DNA from: Hemicentrotus pulcherrimus | Taxonomy: Eukaryota > Echinodermata > Echinoidea > Camarodonta > Strongylocentrotidae | Reading direction: 5' to 3' | DNA length: 64,000 nucleotides | Assembly (NCBI GenBank): GCA_003118195.1 | Contig: BEXV01000774.1 | Location: 14,274-78,273 of the forward strand | Shown here: positions 12,296-22,328 of the stretch, piece after piece | Numbering within the stretch: position 1 is the first letter of the stretch | Layout of the letters: the number at the start of each line of letters is the position of its first letter | Made by a program: the position numbers and the translations under genes | The notes under the pieces: model-generated | The model's database searches: none | What the model saw: only the letters and a program-made list of their open reading frames with translations | Told to the model about the DNA's origin: nothing

Positions 12296-15200
12296 AGAGA
12301 GGAAGAACATTAAAAATTGAATTGAAATAGAAATACAACTATCCATTGAATATCAAACACAATTGTAAATATTTGTAATAAGTAAAGACAAAAGCCTATG
12401 AATTTTCTTATCACATAACAATACAGTCTGTACAAAGTCCAGTTCCAATATTAACTACTTGTATCATTTTCATTCTTCCGTAAGACTCTTAAGGGTAAAG
12501 TTGCATTTCATATGACAGAAATGACAAAGTATAACAAACTGAGATATTGATCAATATTCTTTGTATTTCATGGAAATGAAAATAAAGATTTGAAAATTAT
12601 CTATTGATCTACTACCACTAATAGCAACTTGAATGTGGCAGTACGACATGTGTGCAATTGTGTAGCTAACCAACACCTTGTGTTGTGTGCAGTGACACGT
12701 ATTTTACAAACCTATAAACAAAACATGTAAATAAAGACAAAACTCATCACCTGATATGAGATGAATTCAACTACTTTCATTACAATTTCCTGTATGCTGC
12801 TATAACTCAAAAGTAGACACAGTCACTGATACTGAAACTTCGCAGCACATAAATAATACATGTCGCAAGAGCACAAGTCCAATCAACAAAATGTTAACAT
12901 GGAGTGCTGCCTATCGAGTCAATTCTGATTAGATGTGGGTAGCATTACCTGTCATTTCGCTCAGTCTTTCATGCAAGGTCTGTCCCATCAACAATGGTAG
13001 CTCATCACCAGAGAAATCCTGAAATCAAGAAAACAAACAATCTTAAAAATACATCCCCAAAGAAGGCAGTGTGAGAAGGATGAATAAAATACATGTAATA
13101 TGAAATGAATCTAAAACAAACAGAGTTGAGTTCTGACCAAGTTACAATTTCTGTAACAGCTATCCTATCATTAATTTCAGAATTACACACTAAACATTCA
13201 TTGCAATCAAGATATTAATACAGAGAAACCTCTACCTTTATTCGGAGGGCTACATAATTGCTGTCAAAAAGGTAATCTAATACTTTCTGTAAAAGCAGTA
13301 AATGCCCAATGACATAATAAATGAATGCAAATATTTAAGTAATGCATCATTAGAGGATGATTTTTTTAAAGTTTTATATATGTATGATGTATCAATTTTG
13401 TAAGAAAACAATAAATTTTGAACATTGACTCATGTGACATTACTGAAATTTACTTCCCCAAAAATTCTGAAATGTATTTTAGTGAGCTGTAAGTTTCAAT
13501 GCAAGTATCAAATTGATTGTATCCAATTTGAATATGTATACTCACCACATCATCTTGACCTGTAATGTCAGCAACTGCATATGAAAAAGAAGAAAAAAAA
13601 ATGATTTGAAAATATACTGACTTTTACAGCTTTACCTAAGAAGATTACATTGATTCTCTATGGTACTACCCCTGGATACACTCATGCATATTCAAATTTT
13701 AACAGTGATTAAAAAAAGGAGAATTGGAACACATGTACATGTATGCATGTCAAGAAATGTTATCTTTAAGTACATGTATTGTATTTACATGGAGAATGAG
13801 TGAGGTGCAGATTAGGGAGATAAAAACTAGGAATTAAACTATCTTATCATTCTTGGTAATAATGATGACTAAGACTTTAGTTGTTAATGTAGTTTTTATC
13901 AGAAGCAAGCCAGTAAGACTATACTTGACTTACTAGTGCATCTATCAAAAAGTAGTTCATTTCTCATAACGTACAGTCGCACACTACCTGATCAGAAAGA
14001 ATCTTCCTAGAAATCTGTCTTGCTGAACACCTATTACTATTAATCAAGTATCAATTATTAAATGAAATTGATGTATTTGGGCATAAATAGAAAAAAAAAC
14101 TACTAGGACCTATTCGTGTACATGTATTGCTACGTGTTTCACAAGACGAAGTAGGCCTGTAGCAAAAGCTATACTTCACTGTTATGTCTTTCAGACAAAA
14201 AACGCTCTTATAAAGACAAATTTTTAAAGACATTTTCAGAGCTTGAGCTATACTCAACTTATGAGAACAATAAAAGTGGGGGAGACTAATGCCACAAGAA
14301 TTGCATTAGTCTGAACATTACATGAATTCAACTACATATATGCAGTTTGTAAAAAAATTGAACTGTGTGATCTATTATCAGGCTCAACCTGTTTCATTTT
14401 CAAAATACAATCATTTACTTCTAGTCCTTGCTTACTTTGCAAATGTCTGGACTTCACAGTACTATTGACATTCAGGTACATGAGCCCGAGGATGATGAAG
14501 AACAAGCAGACACTCCCAAGAAGCACTTTGGAAACAAAATGGCAATACTTTGTTCTCCAGCTCGAAACAAGATTCTCTTCCGTAGCAAATATCTGAGCCT
14601 CATCTACCGGCTCTTCTTTGAGTGGAGTTTGAGCATAGCTCTCTGACAAATTTTCATTGGGTGCCGGTGTAGAGTATTCTCGTCTGGAGCTGCTACTGGT
14701 GGGTGTTGGAGTTTGCCCATGAAACGATGTGTGATTGCTGGATGACGCATCCAATGCAGAGCCTCTCAAGGAAGGTCTACCACTGATAGGGGTTGCTGCA
14801 GCGCTTGCTCGAGCATCATGTTGCGATGAGTTCCCAGGATTGACAGAGTAGTAGGTACTTAAGGTGGTGTTATCTCTGCTGGTGCTAGACTTCCTGGGAG
14901 TCGATGTGCGAGATGAATTGAAGGGAGAAGTGAAGAACGTCCAGTTCGATGATGTATTTTCATCACTGTTCTTGGATCTTGAAGCATTTGATGCAACTTG
15001 AGATGGAGAATCATGATCACTCCTTGACGTATTCCGAGATGCAAGGAAATTCCATCTTCCTCTCCTACTGTCGTCCTTTCCTGATCTATCTTTTGAAGAA
15101 TCAACAACATAAGTGTTCCTTTTCCCTGAATTATCACTTGCAGAGTCATCTTCATCTTCTTCAGCATTCTCATCATCATCATCCTCCTCATCATTAGCAC

Positions 15201-15969
15201 GTGCACTAGGTTTAGGTTTATCTATGGAAACCTTAAAAGGATCAGAAGTTCTTGCAACAATTGGATGTTTCTTTGACTTTGTTCTTGTTTTTATAACTCT
15301 TTGATGCAACACAGCTTCCTCATCAGAGTCTGTGAACTCCCCTCCTCTACTGACTTGTTCGCCATTAACTCTGTTGGCATTGCTATCCCCTTCTCCTCTT
15401 TCTTGCTTGGTTGATCTTCTCCCACTCTTTACAGTTCTTGACTTTGGAACAGTGTCGGTTGAATATCCACCAAGTCCAAGCAAATATTTCTCAATCCGAT
15501 AATCATGTCCCCTGACAGAGTCACTTTTTTCACTCCCATCATCATTGATGTCATCCTCGCCCTCGTCATTGTTTGTGCCTATTGCCAATGATTTCCTCGA
15601 GCTCGTCTTTCGTGTAGATTTAGAATTATTACCACCAACTGGCAATGACAACCGCTTTGTTGCTTTGGGCGCTGGCCGCGGAGCCCGTGCGCCACTACGG
15701 CGTCTGATCGCACTGACCGGGGCAGTTCCCCTGGAATTTCCCACAGCCTCTCCTTCGCTTTCATCCGAGCTCAATGCAAATATCTTAGGCGATGAAATCT
15801 TGTTGGCAGCTGATTTTCCAGAAATATTCGGCTTCTCATTTCTCAGTTTGTCGAGCTTCTTCAGAAGTAAAAATCGAGTGGTTCCTGTTATCGGACCAGG
15901 CTTGTATCCATACAAGACAAGCTCTTCCCTGAGCTGACTGTCGGTCAACGGAGATCCCCTTGCCGCCAT
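3687..15969 (-). CDS. LEMD3: LEMD3/MAN1 inner nuclear membrane protein, 14 coding exons (gene span)
   Basis: Exons joined in phase give 933 codons plus stop; human LEMD3 is about 911. Domains in order: LEM domain (about residues 5-47, the BAF-binding fold), a long Ser/Arg/acidic nucleoplasmic region, TM1 (about 482-501), a lumenal segment, TM2 (about 643-666), a MAN1-Src1 C-terminal winged-helix region with HVRD and ESRV motifs (about 670-780), the linker KVWQG, then an RRM/UHM-type domain beginning at [10 protein letters not shown] (about 811-890). Family knowledge: LEM proteins bind BAF and chromatin at the inner nuclear membrane, and the MAN1 C-terminus binds receptor Smads and dampens TGF-beta/BMP signalling. 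The start ATG opens the LEM domain directly and has no in-frame upstream rival. LEMD2 is excluded by the C-terminal RRM. Exon boundaries are my reading of GT/AG sites and phase, not transcript-backed. Confidence 0.95.
4385..4575 (-). repeat. Dispersed repeat, copy A
   Basis: The reverse complement of this segment aligns by eye over about 175 nt with 25390-25570. Shared blocks include GCAAGGTTCTGGAATCATC, GATCATCTAGCATATA, GTACACAGAAA and ATGTATATGGGACTA. It lies in LEMD3 intron 13. Confidence 0.75.
4740..4818 (-). CDS. LEMD3: LEMD3 exon 13 (RRM RNP1-like strand)
   Basis: This 79-nt exon encodes residues 858-883. GCVYVKCVS is the RNP1-like strand, followed by helix [15 protein letters not shown]. 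Donor GTAAGT. Confidence 0.95.
5330..5540. repeat. Short interspersed element, copy 2
   Basis: Bounded by (AAT)n on both sides. Contains TAGCGCTTATTACA, CTAAGCGCTT, GATTATTACCCCGG, CAGCGCTCTAGCATTTC and GGTACCCATTTACATC blocks. It is the least diverged of the three copies in this window and lies in LEMD3 intron 12. Confidence 0.6.
5550..5690 (-). repeat. tRNA-derived SINE-like element
   Basis: On the minus strand GGTTCGAGACC matches a pol III B box, with a weak A-box-like segment upstream and a (TTA)n tail. This is the layout of a tRNA-derived SINE. It lies within 50 nt of the LEMD3 exon 12 donor. Confidence 0.45.
5732..5837 (-). CDS. LEMD3: LEMD3 exon 12 (RRM)
   Basis: This 106-nt exon encodes residues 823-857: helix DAILERCG followed by the strand [13 protein letters not shown] tRNA-like short interspersed element begins about 35 nt beyond its donor. 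Confidence 0.95.
6731..6818 (-). CDS. LEMD3: LEMD3 exon 11 (RRM start)
   Basis: This 88-nt exon encodes residues 793-821 plus two bases. [12 protein letters not shown] is the beta-1 / UHM-like signature at the start of the MAN1 RRM. Donor GTAAGT. Confidence 0.95.
7140..7260. repeat. Imperfect (ATC)n tract
   Basis: Degenerate ATC/ACC trinucleotide repeats in LEMD3 intron 10 create an Asp-rich open frame on the minus strand. The frame is a repeat artefact and not a gene. Confidence 0.8.
7325..7364 (-). CDS. LEMD3: LEMD3 exon 10
   Basis: This small 40-nt exon encodes residues 780-792 ([13 protein letters not shown]), matching the KVWQG linker in front of the RRM. Enters in phase 0 and leaves in phase 1. 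Donor GTTAGT is weaker than its neighbours. Confidence 0.88.
7847..8015 (-). CDS. LEMD3: LEMD3 exon 9 (winged-helix core)
   Basis: This 169-nt exon encodes residues 724-779. The signature tracts [19 protein letters not shown] and [10 protein letters not shown] are those of the MAN1/Src1 C-terminal domain. Donor GTAAGT follows an AGA codon in phase 0. Confidence 0.95.
8155..8528. mobile_element. Terminal-inverted-repeat element (TTAAAGGGATC family)
   Basis: The left end TTAAAGGGATCGTTTAAC and the reverse complement of the right end (TTAAAGGGATCCGGTAAC) form an inverted repeat 374 bp apart. Both ends coincide with TTAA, which may be the target duplication. CTGAGA is also repeated inside each arm. 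No transposase frame, so it is nonautonomous. The superfamily is not determined. Confidence 0.55.
8566..9040. mobile_element. Nonautonomous hAT-like element in LEMD3 intron 8
   Basis: Flanked by a perfect 8-bp direct repeat ACTGCTAT (8558-8565 and 9041-9048), the target duplication length of hAT transposons. The ends TAGGGCTGTG and, inverted, TTAGGCTGCG form a short imperfect inverted repeat. Subterminal GAGTACTCG-type motifs occur on both sides, including the palindrome GTACTCGAGTAC. At 475 bp it has no transposase. Confidence 0.7.
8710..8940. repeat. Short interspersed element, diverged copy 3, nested in a hAT-like element
   Basis: Begins with (AAT)n and carries ATTATTACCCC and GGCGCTCTCCCAGGCACGGG blocks in the same order as the copy at 5330. 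It lies inside the hAT-like element at 8566-9040. Confidence 0.4.
9411..9513 (-). CDS. LEMD3: LEMD3 exon 8 (winged-helix region)
   Basis: This 103-nt exon encodes residues 689-722 and two bases of R723. The tract [18 protein letters not shown] closely matches the conserved HVRDSLI block of MAN1 proteins. Donor GTAAGC. Confidence 0.94.
9932..10033 (-). CDS. LEMD3: LEMD3 exon 7 (end of TM2)
   Basis: This 102-nt exon completes TM2 and then gives a basic, nucleoplasm-facing segment ([11 protein letters not shown]) leading into VEKII of the winged-helix region. This arrangement matches vertebrate LEMD3. Donor GTAGGT. Confidence 0.92.
10755..10906 (-). CDS. LEMD3: LEMD3 exon 6 (start of TM2)
   Basis: This 152-nt exon encodes residues 605-654 and the first base of S655. 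Its last residues, [12 protein letters not shown], form the first half of TM2, so the membrane helix is split by the next intron. Donor GTAAGT. Confidence 0.92.
11634..11728 (-). CDS. LEMD3: LEMD3 exon 5
   Basis: This 95-nt exon encodes residues 573-603 plus two bases of R604. It ends with [11 protein letters not shown], which resembles the region just before the second half of the MAN1 lumenal domain. Acceptor ..CTGTAG, donor GTAAGT. Confidence 0.9.
12096..12178 (-). CDS. LEMD3: LEMD3 exon 4
   Basis: This 83-nt exon encodes residues 545-572, including GDYLCGK and the acidic [13 protein letters not shown] helix, typical of the MAN1 lumenal segment. The donor is GTGAGT. The acceptor AG is preceded by a T-rich tract and, 41 nt further upstream, by a 74-nt poly(T). 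Confidence 0.9.
12220..12293. repeat. Poly(A) homopolymer, 74 nt
   Basis: An uninterrupted A run on the plus strand (T on the transcribed minus strand), 41 nt upstream of the LEMD3 exon 4 acceptor. No SINE or LINE body is visible on its flank. Confidence 0.95.
12949..13018 (-). CDS. LEMD3: LEMD3 exon 3
   Basis: This 70-nt exon enters in phase 0 and leaves in phase 1 (donor GTAATG). It encodes [12 protein letters not shown] and onward through residue 544, part of the lumenal domain between the two membrane helices. Confidence 0.88.
13546..13574 (-). CDS. LEMD3: LEMD3 exon 2 (29-nt microexon)
   Basis: A 29-nt segment lies between a pyrimidine-rich acceptor and a GTGAGT donor. It accepts phase 1 from exon 1 and exits in phase 0, encoding [10 protein letters not shown] in the lumenal segment after TM1. 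A second in-frame AG 15 nt inside the exon could give a 14-nt version. Phase continuity on both sides is the main support. Confidence 0.8.
14436..15969 (-). CDS. LEMD3: LEMD3 exon 1: LEM domain, nucleoplasmic region, TM1
   Basis: This exon is 1534 nt and encodes residues 1-511 plus one base. It holds the LEM domain, an Asp/Glu-rich stretch near residue 260, Ser/Thr-rich low-complexity sequence, and TM1 (about 482-501). The donor is GTAAGC at 14435. The open frame runs past the donor to 14332 only because the first intron bases stay open by chance. The acidic stretch is encoded by a (GAT/GAA)-rich tract, which makes shadow frames on both strands. Confidence 0.95.
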
Positions 15970-16030
15970 TTTGAGCGTCAGGTCACAGAGAAAAAGTCAT
16001 TTGGGGTCGCGCGTCACGGAACTCGGCGTC
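15958..16030 (-). promoter_or_regulatory. LEMD3 start region with YY1-like motif
   Basis: The start codon sits inside AAAATGGCGGC on the minus strand, which fits the YY1 consensus AAnATGGCGGC. YY1 sites of this form are known to overlap start codons of housekeeping genes. The 60 nt upstream are richer in CpG than the surroundings. No TATA box was seen. The transcription start is not determinable here. Confidence 0.4.
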
Positions 16031-16520
16031 TGCTATTGTGGAAATAGTCTAGTAACTAAACTCGTAGTTGTCATTAGTTTTCCTTTGCGATAAAATCAAG
16101 ATATTATGATTTCCCATGAATTTATTTCATCCTTATTCATCTCTTTCATTGTAAAATTGAATGATGTAGCTATGATTGTTGTTAATGATTAGCTTTCATA
16201 CGATAATATAATCTGGTATAATTTATTGGGTATGTAGATTCAGACTACGTGATGCAAGGCCAGACAGGCCAGGCGAGTTGAAGTGCATCATAGTTTGTCA
16301 CTGTCTGCAGCTGCCATAATAAACCAAATAAATATATGTTCTCAAGCGTCATTTTTCTTTCACTGTTCATTTTTCATTAACTGTCATCCTTGTTATTTTT
16401 ATGCACACTTCAAATGGGTTGGATTGGTCTAATTCAGCCAGGGGCGCTGGGGGATATTCCTACTTATACTTTTTTTTTTTTAATTATTTGTATTTTTCCA
16501 TTTGCTTAGGCAACACATAA

Positions 16521-16523
<3 letters not shown>

Positions 16524-16566
<43 letters not shown>

Positions 16567-16682
16567 NNNNNNNNNNNNNNNNNNNNNNNNNNNNNNNNNN
16601 NNNNNNNNNNNNNNNNNNNNNNNNNNNNNNNNNNNNNNNNNNNNNNNNNNNNNNNNNNNNNNNNNNNNNNNCCCCCCCCCCC
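16524..16682. repeat. (CT)n, 105-N gap, poly(C)
   Basis: A (CT)n tract of 43 nt runs into an N gap (16567-16671) that ends in 11 C. The gap looks like a failure to assemble through low-complexity sequence. It sits about 0.6 kb upstream of the LEMD3 start codon. Confidence 0.95.
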
Positions 16683-16934
16683 ATCCCAATGTATCCCTTC
16701 TCCACGATGTTCACCTCCCTAAGTTTTGATAACCCCTCCACATCAACCCTTCAGGGTGTGTGAGGGGGTGCACCCCTCCAAAGGCAATATTGTTGTTAAA
16801 TTATGTTTGAAGGCAATTCAGTCAAAATTTATTATTTATGCCTTTATGCAAGGGAAATGTTGGCATCTTTATCAAGAAAAATTGGCAACTTACTTATGAG
16901 TCTGTGAGTCTTGAAACTATTACTAGATTTGTAA

Positions 16935-17345
16935 AGGGGTACTTATAACAATTGAAAAGGGCTAGTTTGCCTTGGAAGGGTTCTTATCAGAAAAAAAAAA
17001 ATAGAACTCATCACAATGGAAAAAAGGAGCACTTTTCACAAGAATAAATGGGCACATATTATAAGAGGTAGAAATGAAATGCTATCAGAGGCGAAAAGGG
17101 CCACTTATCGTAGTCGGAAAAGAACTCACTAGACAGAAAGGGGAACTTATCCGAAATAAAAAGGTGCAATTTTTTAAATAGAATTTAAAAGGGCATTTAA
17201 AAGAAACAGTTACCTTTAACAAAGGCAAAACGGGGTACATATCGGTATGGAAAAGAGCAATCATCATAAAAGAAAGGGACACTGATCAGATTTGAATAGG
17301 GGCACTTATTTATTAGAGGCGAAAATGGACACTTCTGGTGAGTTG
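16935..17345. repeat. Degenerate minisatellite, about 17 units of 20-30 bp
   Basis: A motif close to AAAAGGGGCACTTATCA recurs about every 24 bp, for example at 16935, 17095, 17138, 17230 and 17297, with heavy substitution and spacer variation. It fully explains the short open frames on the minus strand here. Confidence 0.7.
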
Positions 17346-17762
17346 ACTTGGCTGACCCATCAGCAATTTCAATGCAATTGGCACACCACTCCAATTTTTT
17401 GTTCTTCTTTTTACCATGCAGACCTCTATGCTATCAGGCACAGGGGCGTGTACCCCTTTAGTTAGGGGTATACCATACATCTTCTTTCTGTCTTTCTGAT
17501 ATTGGTCATATTGGTCTACACATTCTCCATATCCTTATTAGTATTACTCCAGCTCTCTTGTGATTTGTTCATTTGCTGTCCACCATTCTCCTTTCCATTT
17601 TTCTCTTGCATTTGTCGCCCCTCCTGTGTTTCCTCCTTACTCTCTCTTGCATGAATCCCTTCTAAACAATTTCTATTCACTTTTGCTTTTCTATAATGGG
17701 TCATCCCTTCTTGACCATCCTCTCAGTACTGCATGGTCATTCCCTTTTAATCTTACTCTGAC

Positions 17763-17763
<1 letters not shown>

Positions 17764-17802
<39 letters not shown>
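17764..17802. repeat. (TC)n microsatellite
   Basis: A 39-nt uninterrupted TC repeat in the LEMD3/dystroglycan intergenic region. Confidence 0.95.
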
Positions 17803-17805
<3 letters not shown>

Positions 17806-17870
17806 ATACCATGAACAAAATAACAAAATCTTTCAAAATCCCCAAAGTGTATAATCACAACAGTACTTTT

Positions 17871-17876
17871 TTTATT
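17871..17876 (-). terminator. Candidate dystroglycan poly(A) signal
   Basis: AATAAA on the minus strand, followed by a GTACTGTTGTG stretch. It would give a 3' UTR near 4.4 kb. Other AATAAA hexamers on this strand occur at 19325, 20164, 20280 and 21743, so the true end could be any of these. Confidence 0.25.
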
Positions 17877-20800
17877 ATTATTGATGAACATTACAATAGA
17901 AACAAACATACATACATACATACATGTACATAATTATAGAGGTTGATAAATACTAAATGGGCCGCACAATGTAGGTTACCTATGATCGGCAAGTTTGGAG
18001 TACAAAAAAATAATATACACAAAAACTATCACTTTTGGCTGCATTTATGAAAAAATATGTAAAGAAAAAAAAAAAAAAAAAAAATTAAGCAGCAGGTCTT
18101 TCCATAAAAGAGATGAAAACTATACATAATGATCATAACTATGTAATTAAACTGAAAATGTTATATCTTACAAGTCTTCTTTTACAAGATGTACACGCTA
18201 AAGATAATATCTGTTTTTATTTTGAATACAACTCACATATTTCATTTCTGACGAATACTATATGGTTCTACTTCTATAATAGGCATGATGTCTTATACTG
18301 TATGAGCACACCAATCAAGCAACATCTTACCTGTTACTACCTCTCTTAAACATATATTACCCAGTCAGAAATGCATCCAAATGTCTTTCAAACCATTCCA
18401 CAAAATGGCATGAAGTGCCCTAATGAATATCTGAGGGCAACACCCACTGCACAATAGTTATTTTTAATAATTGTGAATAATCAAAGTGCAATTCGACCAG
18501 TCTGCCAGCTACTCAAGTAATATTTTCATCCAAGTTTCCGTCATGTTTGTTGCCAGGGTACTATTTTAAGGAGGCATTTTGATGAAATCTTATCAAGAGC
18601 TGATTTATCTAATAACTAGTATGAATACTTAGAGAAGAAATGCTAATGATATTCTCCATAATCAAAATATCAGCAGCTCAAACCCGCGATCTACTTGCAC
18701 TCATACCACTTTCTACCGTGAGATAATCACAGATATATTACAGCATTAGTCTCTTTTCTTTATGTCCTTTGCTCTATGCACTTGAAAACAATGACCATTT
18801 TCATGGACCCATGGCTCATGCCTTTTTTTCTTTCTCATGGACAAAAATTTGCAGTAATTAAATATATTTTGCAAGTATCCCTCAGAAAATCTATTTTCTG
18901 TGAGTTTGGTCACTCAAAATTGATTTATAAAGTTTAAAAAAATCATAGAAAATCAAAGATCTGCGTAACAGTTGGCTAAAACAAAACTTGGTTTTAAATA
19001 TATGTACAAGTTGTTTTATCTAAGCACCTTGTGATTCTTATACATAATTCTTTGAAATAAAAAGACAAACTAGTGATGGGGACAAGAACCATGTCTCGAT
19101 AAATACTTCAAATGTCATCAAACACATAATCATGTGTCATCTTTTTGCCTAATGTTTAAAAACACACATAATTCGATCAAATATCCAACTTGCTATTATT
19201 ATCAAACAGATTACAACAAGAGAAATCTTATGTACAAAAAGTGACATAGAATAATACATTATCTCTGTCAAAACAAGATTAACTACAAGATAAAAGGGCG
19301 TGTCAAAACCAAACAAGAATTATTTTTATTTAAACATTCTCTAGTTCTCATCCAAATAACAGAAAGTGGAAGTGCAAAAGTGCTATAACTCTAGAAAAAA
19401 CACAAGAAGTATTCATAAGTTATCTTCTTAAATCACACAAATACAAACAGACTTGCAGCCTGCAGTGACCTTCATTATCAGTCAAAGAAAAGTGAGCTTA
19501 AAGCTCTCTGTGTAGAAAATAGCACTGCCATTTTTTTTTTTTTNGGGGGGGATAAAAATCAAGGCTATTATAACAATTTAGTGTAAAAAAAACTCTGATT
19601 AGTAAAGAAAGTACTATAAAAGGTAGCTTTGATTGAAATCAAGTCAATAGCATTCTAATTTTTAAGTAAACACATGACCTTTTGCTTATTTTGGCAACAG
19701 GAACAGCAGAATATTTCCTCTGCTAAAATATAACTTGAATTTCTTGATCAAAGGAAAATCAAATCATTCTAACCAACACCAACATCAAATATTAAAGGCC
19801 TGATATATTTGACTTCCAATTTTGAAATCTGATTATACTTTTGTGCAAAAGATTTCACATGACTGATGCTTAATTTGGACTTTTACATAATCCATATTTG
19901 TTTCTTCTTTTCTTTTAAAATGCAACATCAATCAACAGTCAGACACCACAGTGCTTTAGTCATTCTTTGTTAGATAATCAGTACCGTACTATGTTATATA
20001 ATCTTATTTTTTAGAGGAATACTATTCCATGATTTGTCAAGCAGTCAGAGCACCCATAACCAACTTTATAATGCTCTCAAATAGAAATATTTCAAATCTA
20101 TGCTCATCTTTCAAAGATCAATAACGTATGATAAATCTTGATTATGAACATAAGCCCAGGCTATTTATTCAAGATTGTGTGATTAACTTTACATCGTCTT
20201 CTATCTTTCCTTTAATGTATATAAAATAGAAGTCTCACAGATTTTTTGTTTTGTTTAGAACAAATGCAGCAGCTTTTAATTTATTCAATCAAACTACGTT
20301 TTCAACTGCATGATTCCTCTTAAAACAGCTTTAAAAAATATGACATTTGACATTCAGTTCTTGAAGTTAAAAGATGTCAATGAATCAGTCGAAATGATTT
20401 TAACATCTTCTGAGCATGTGACATACTTTGTCTTGACTGTACATGCTAAAAGCAAAATTGGATGACCATTACAATTACAATTCAAAGCAGCCACTGTCAA
20501 TATTTTCGCATCATATTGATACCGAATCCCCATACTGAGGTAACATCAGCTAAAATGCTGTTCAGGCTATTTGATATAGTAGTTGCCATTCTTCATGAAT
20601 TCCTTTCTCTCTAACTAGAGATGAAATAAATGCCATGACGTAGTGCAGTTCTCAAAATTGAAAAGGTTTAGTACAAGAATCATGTATCAGTACTGCAACT
20701 GATTTTAGATGAAATGGCGAGGCTTGCCAAAGACTATTGAGTACTGTTGAACCAGGACTTGGCTTGCAAGACCATGCAAAGTGCTGAAACATTCTATCAA

Positions 20801-22328
20801 GATCACGCAGAAGAAATTATAAATGAAAGATATGGCTACACAGCTGTCTCTAATATCATACATGATGTTGGATAATTCATACATATCATATTTTTGATTC
20901 CTACTATGTACAATAGTTCAAATGCCCTCGTATGACAAACAGCATTCACAGTTGTCTTGGAGAACCTTTAGACCTGAAACATTAAAAAAAAATCATGACT
21001 TAAAAAATAGATTCCTGAACGATAACAATAGCATCCGTTTTGACATGTTAACTTCAGTCGATGCCAAATAAAAAATAAAAAAATCAATGTCATTTAGTTG
21101 TAAAGGTGACAAAATAATATACAAATAGAAAGGACTATTCCATCTCATTTGCATACAAACGATAATGCAGGAATGAGTTGTGCACCATACTAGTTTGCTT
21201 CCTAACATCATCAGCAAAAACACTTATTTTCTGATCCCCATGTTCAGAAAATACACTACCACAAGAACTATGTACTATGCATGCCTGAACACTTCACATA
21301 TCTAACCGTAAAGCAACAGAGAGACGAGACAAAAATATAATATATGACTTCATGTCAATTATACATAAATACATAATGCATAGTGTACAAAATAAGATGA
21401 GAGAATTTGCTGATGCAATCACGATGCTATTTTTTTCATGGGTGATAATTAATGAAAGAACTAAAGGTATCAGAAACATGAACAGCTTGTAGACAACATT
21501 GTTCCATCACGTCGACAAGTCCAAGTTTTTGTATTCTTTACATCTTTCTTACACCTGTACAGGTATATACATATCAAAAATCAGAAAGTCAATATTGCAA
21601 ATGACACATCATTTATGCCAAGGAAGTACAGGTAATAGCTAACTAAATGCAGGAAAACCAAAACTTGCCTTTTTTTTCCATTCTTCTTACAAGCAAAGGC
21701 TTTGAAGAAAAAATTGCATCATATTTGATTGAATACAAAACCTTTATTTCATGTCAGACCACTGGAAGAATATTTTACAGCTTAGAAACTCTTGTATTTG
21801 AATTGGACTTTCAAGTAAAAACTGCCCTCTAGCAATGAAAGCAAGCATAACTATGAATGGTGTGACTGATTGAGTCACCCAATGTTATCAAGCTTTTGTT
21901 TTCATAGCACAATCGCACATGTATATGTCTTTTACATTTGAAGGAACACATTACTTATTTAATGATCATTAAATAAACATGTTAAATATAAAACTCACTA
22001 TAGTACATATCTCAAGAGATGCACTTTGTTTACTATACACATGGCCAGTGAAGCCCAAGCCAGACCTACTAATTTTACATTTGTTTGACAGTTTGACAAA
22101 TATATCAAGATCAATAGTGTCAATTTGATGTGAAACGTTCAGGTCCTGTACAAAATTAGAGAAAGGAGCTTTTCCTAAGTCATTATTGTCTCTTTTTCCC
22201 TTCTCTAAGTGGACTCTTCAGACTGCATGACGAGGCTGACGATATCAGGATACATCATCAAGGCATTGGTTAGATAGAAAGTGGTACAGGGATCCTTGGA
22301 TCAACAGATTAACAGCACGCACAGGAGG
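17877..22328 (-). other. Probable dystroglycan 3' UTR and downstream DNA
   Basis: About 4.4 kb of AT-rich sequence with no credible coding frame and few repeats: a poly(A) tract at 18065-18084 and a T13-N-G7 assembly break at 19531-19551. The low repeat content fits a long UTR better than ordinary intergenic DNA, but this is inference. Confidence 0.3.

Noticed and set aside
12012..12338. Phe-rich 108-codon minus frame
   Set aside because: It reads through exon 4 of LEMD3 into the poly(T) tract. Only exon 4 is real.
14859..15937. Several frames on both strands over LEMD3 exon 1
   Set aside because: They are shadows of exon 1, favoured by its repetitive acidic and Ser-rich codons.
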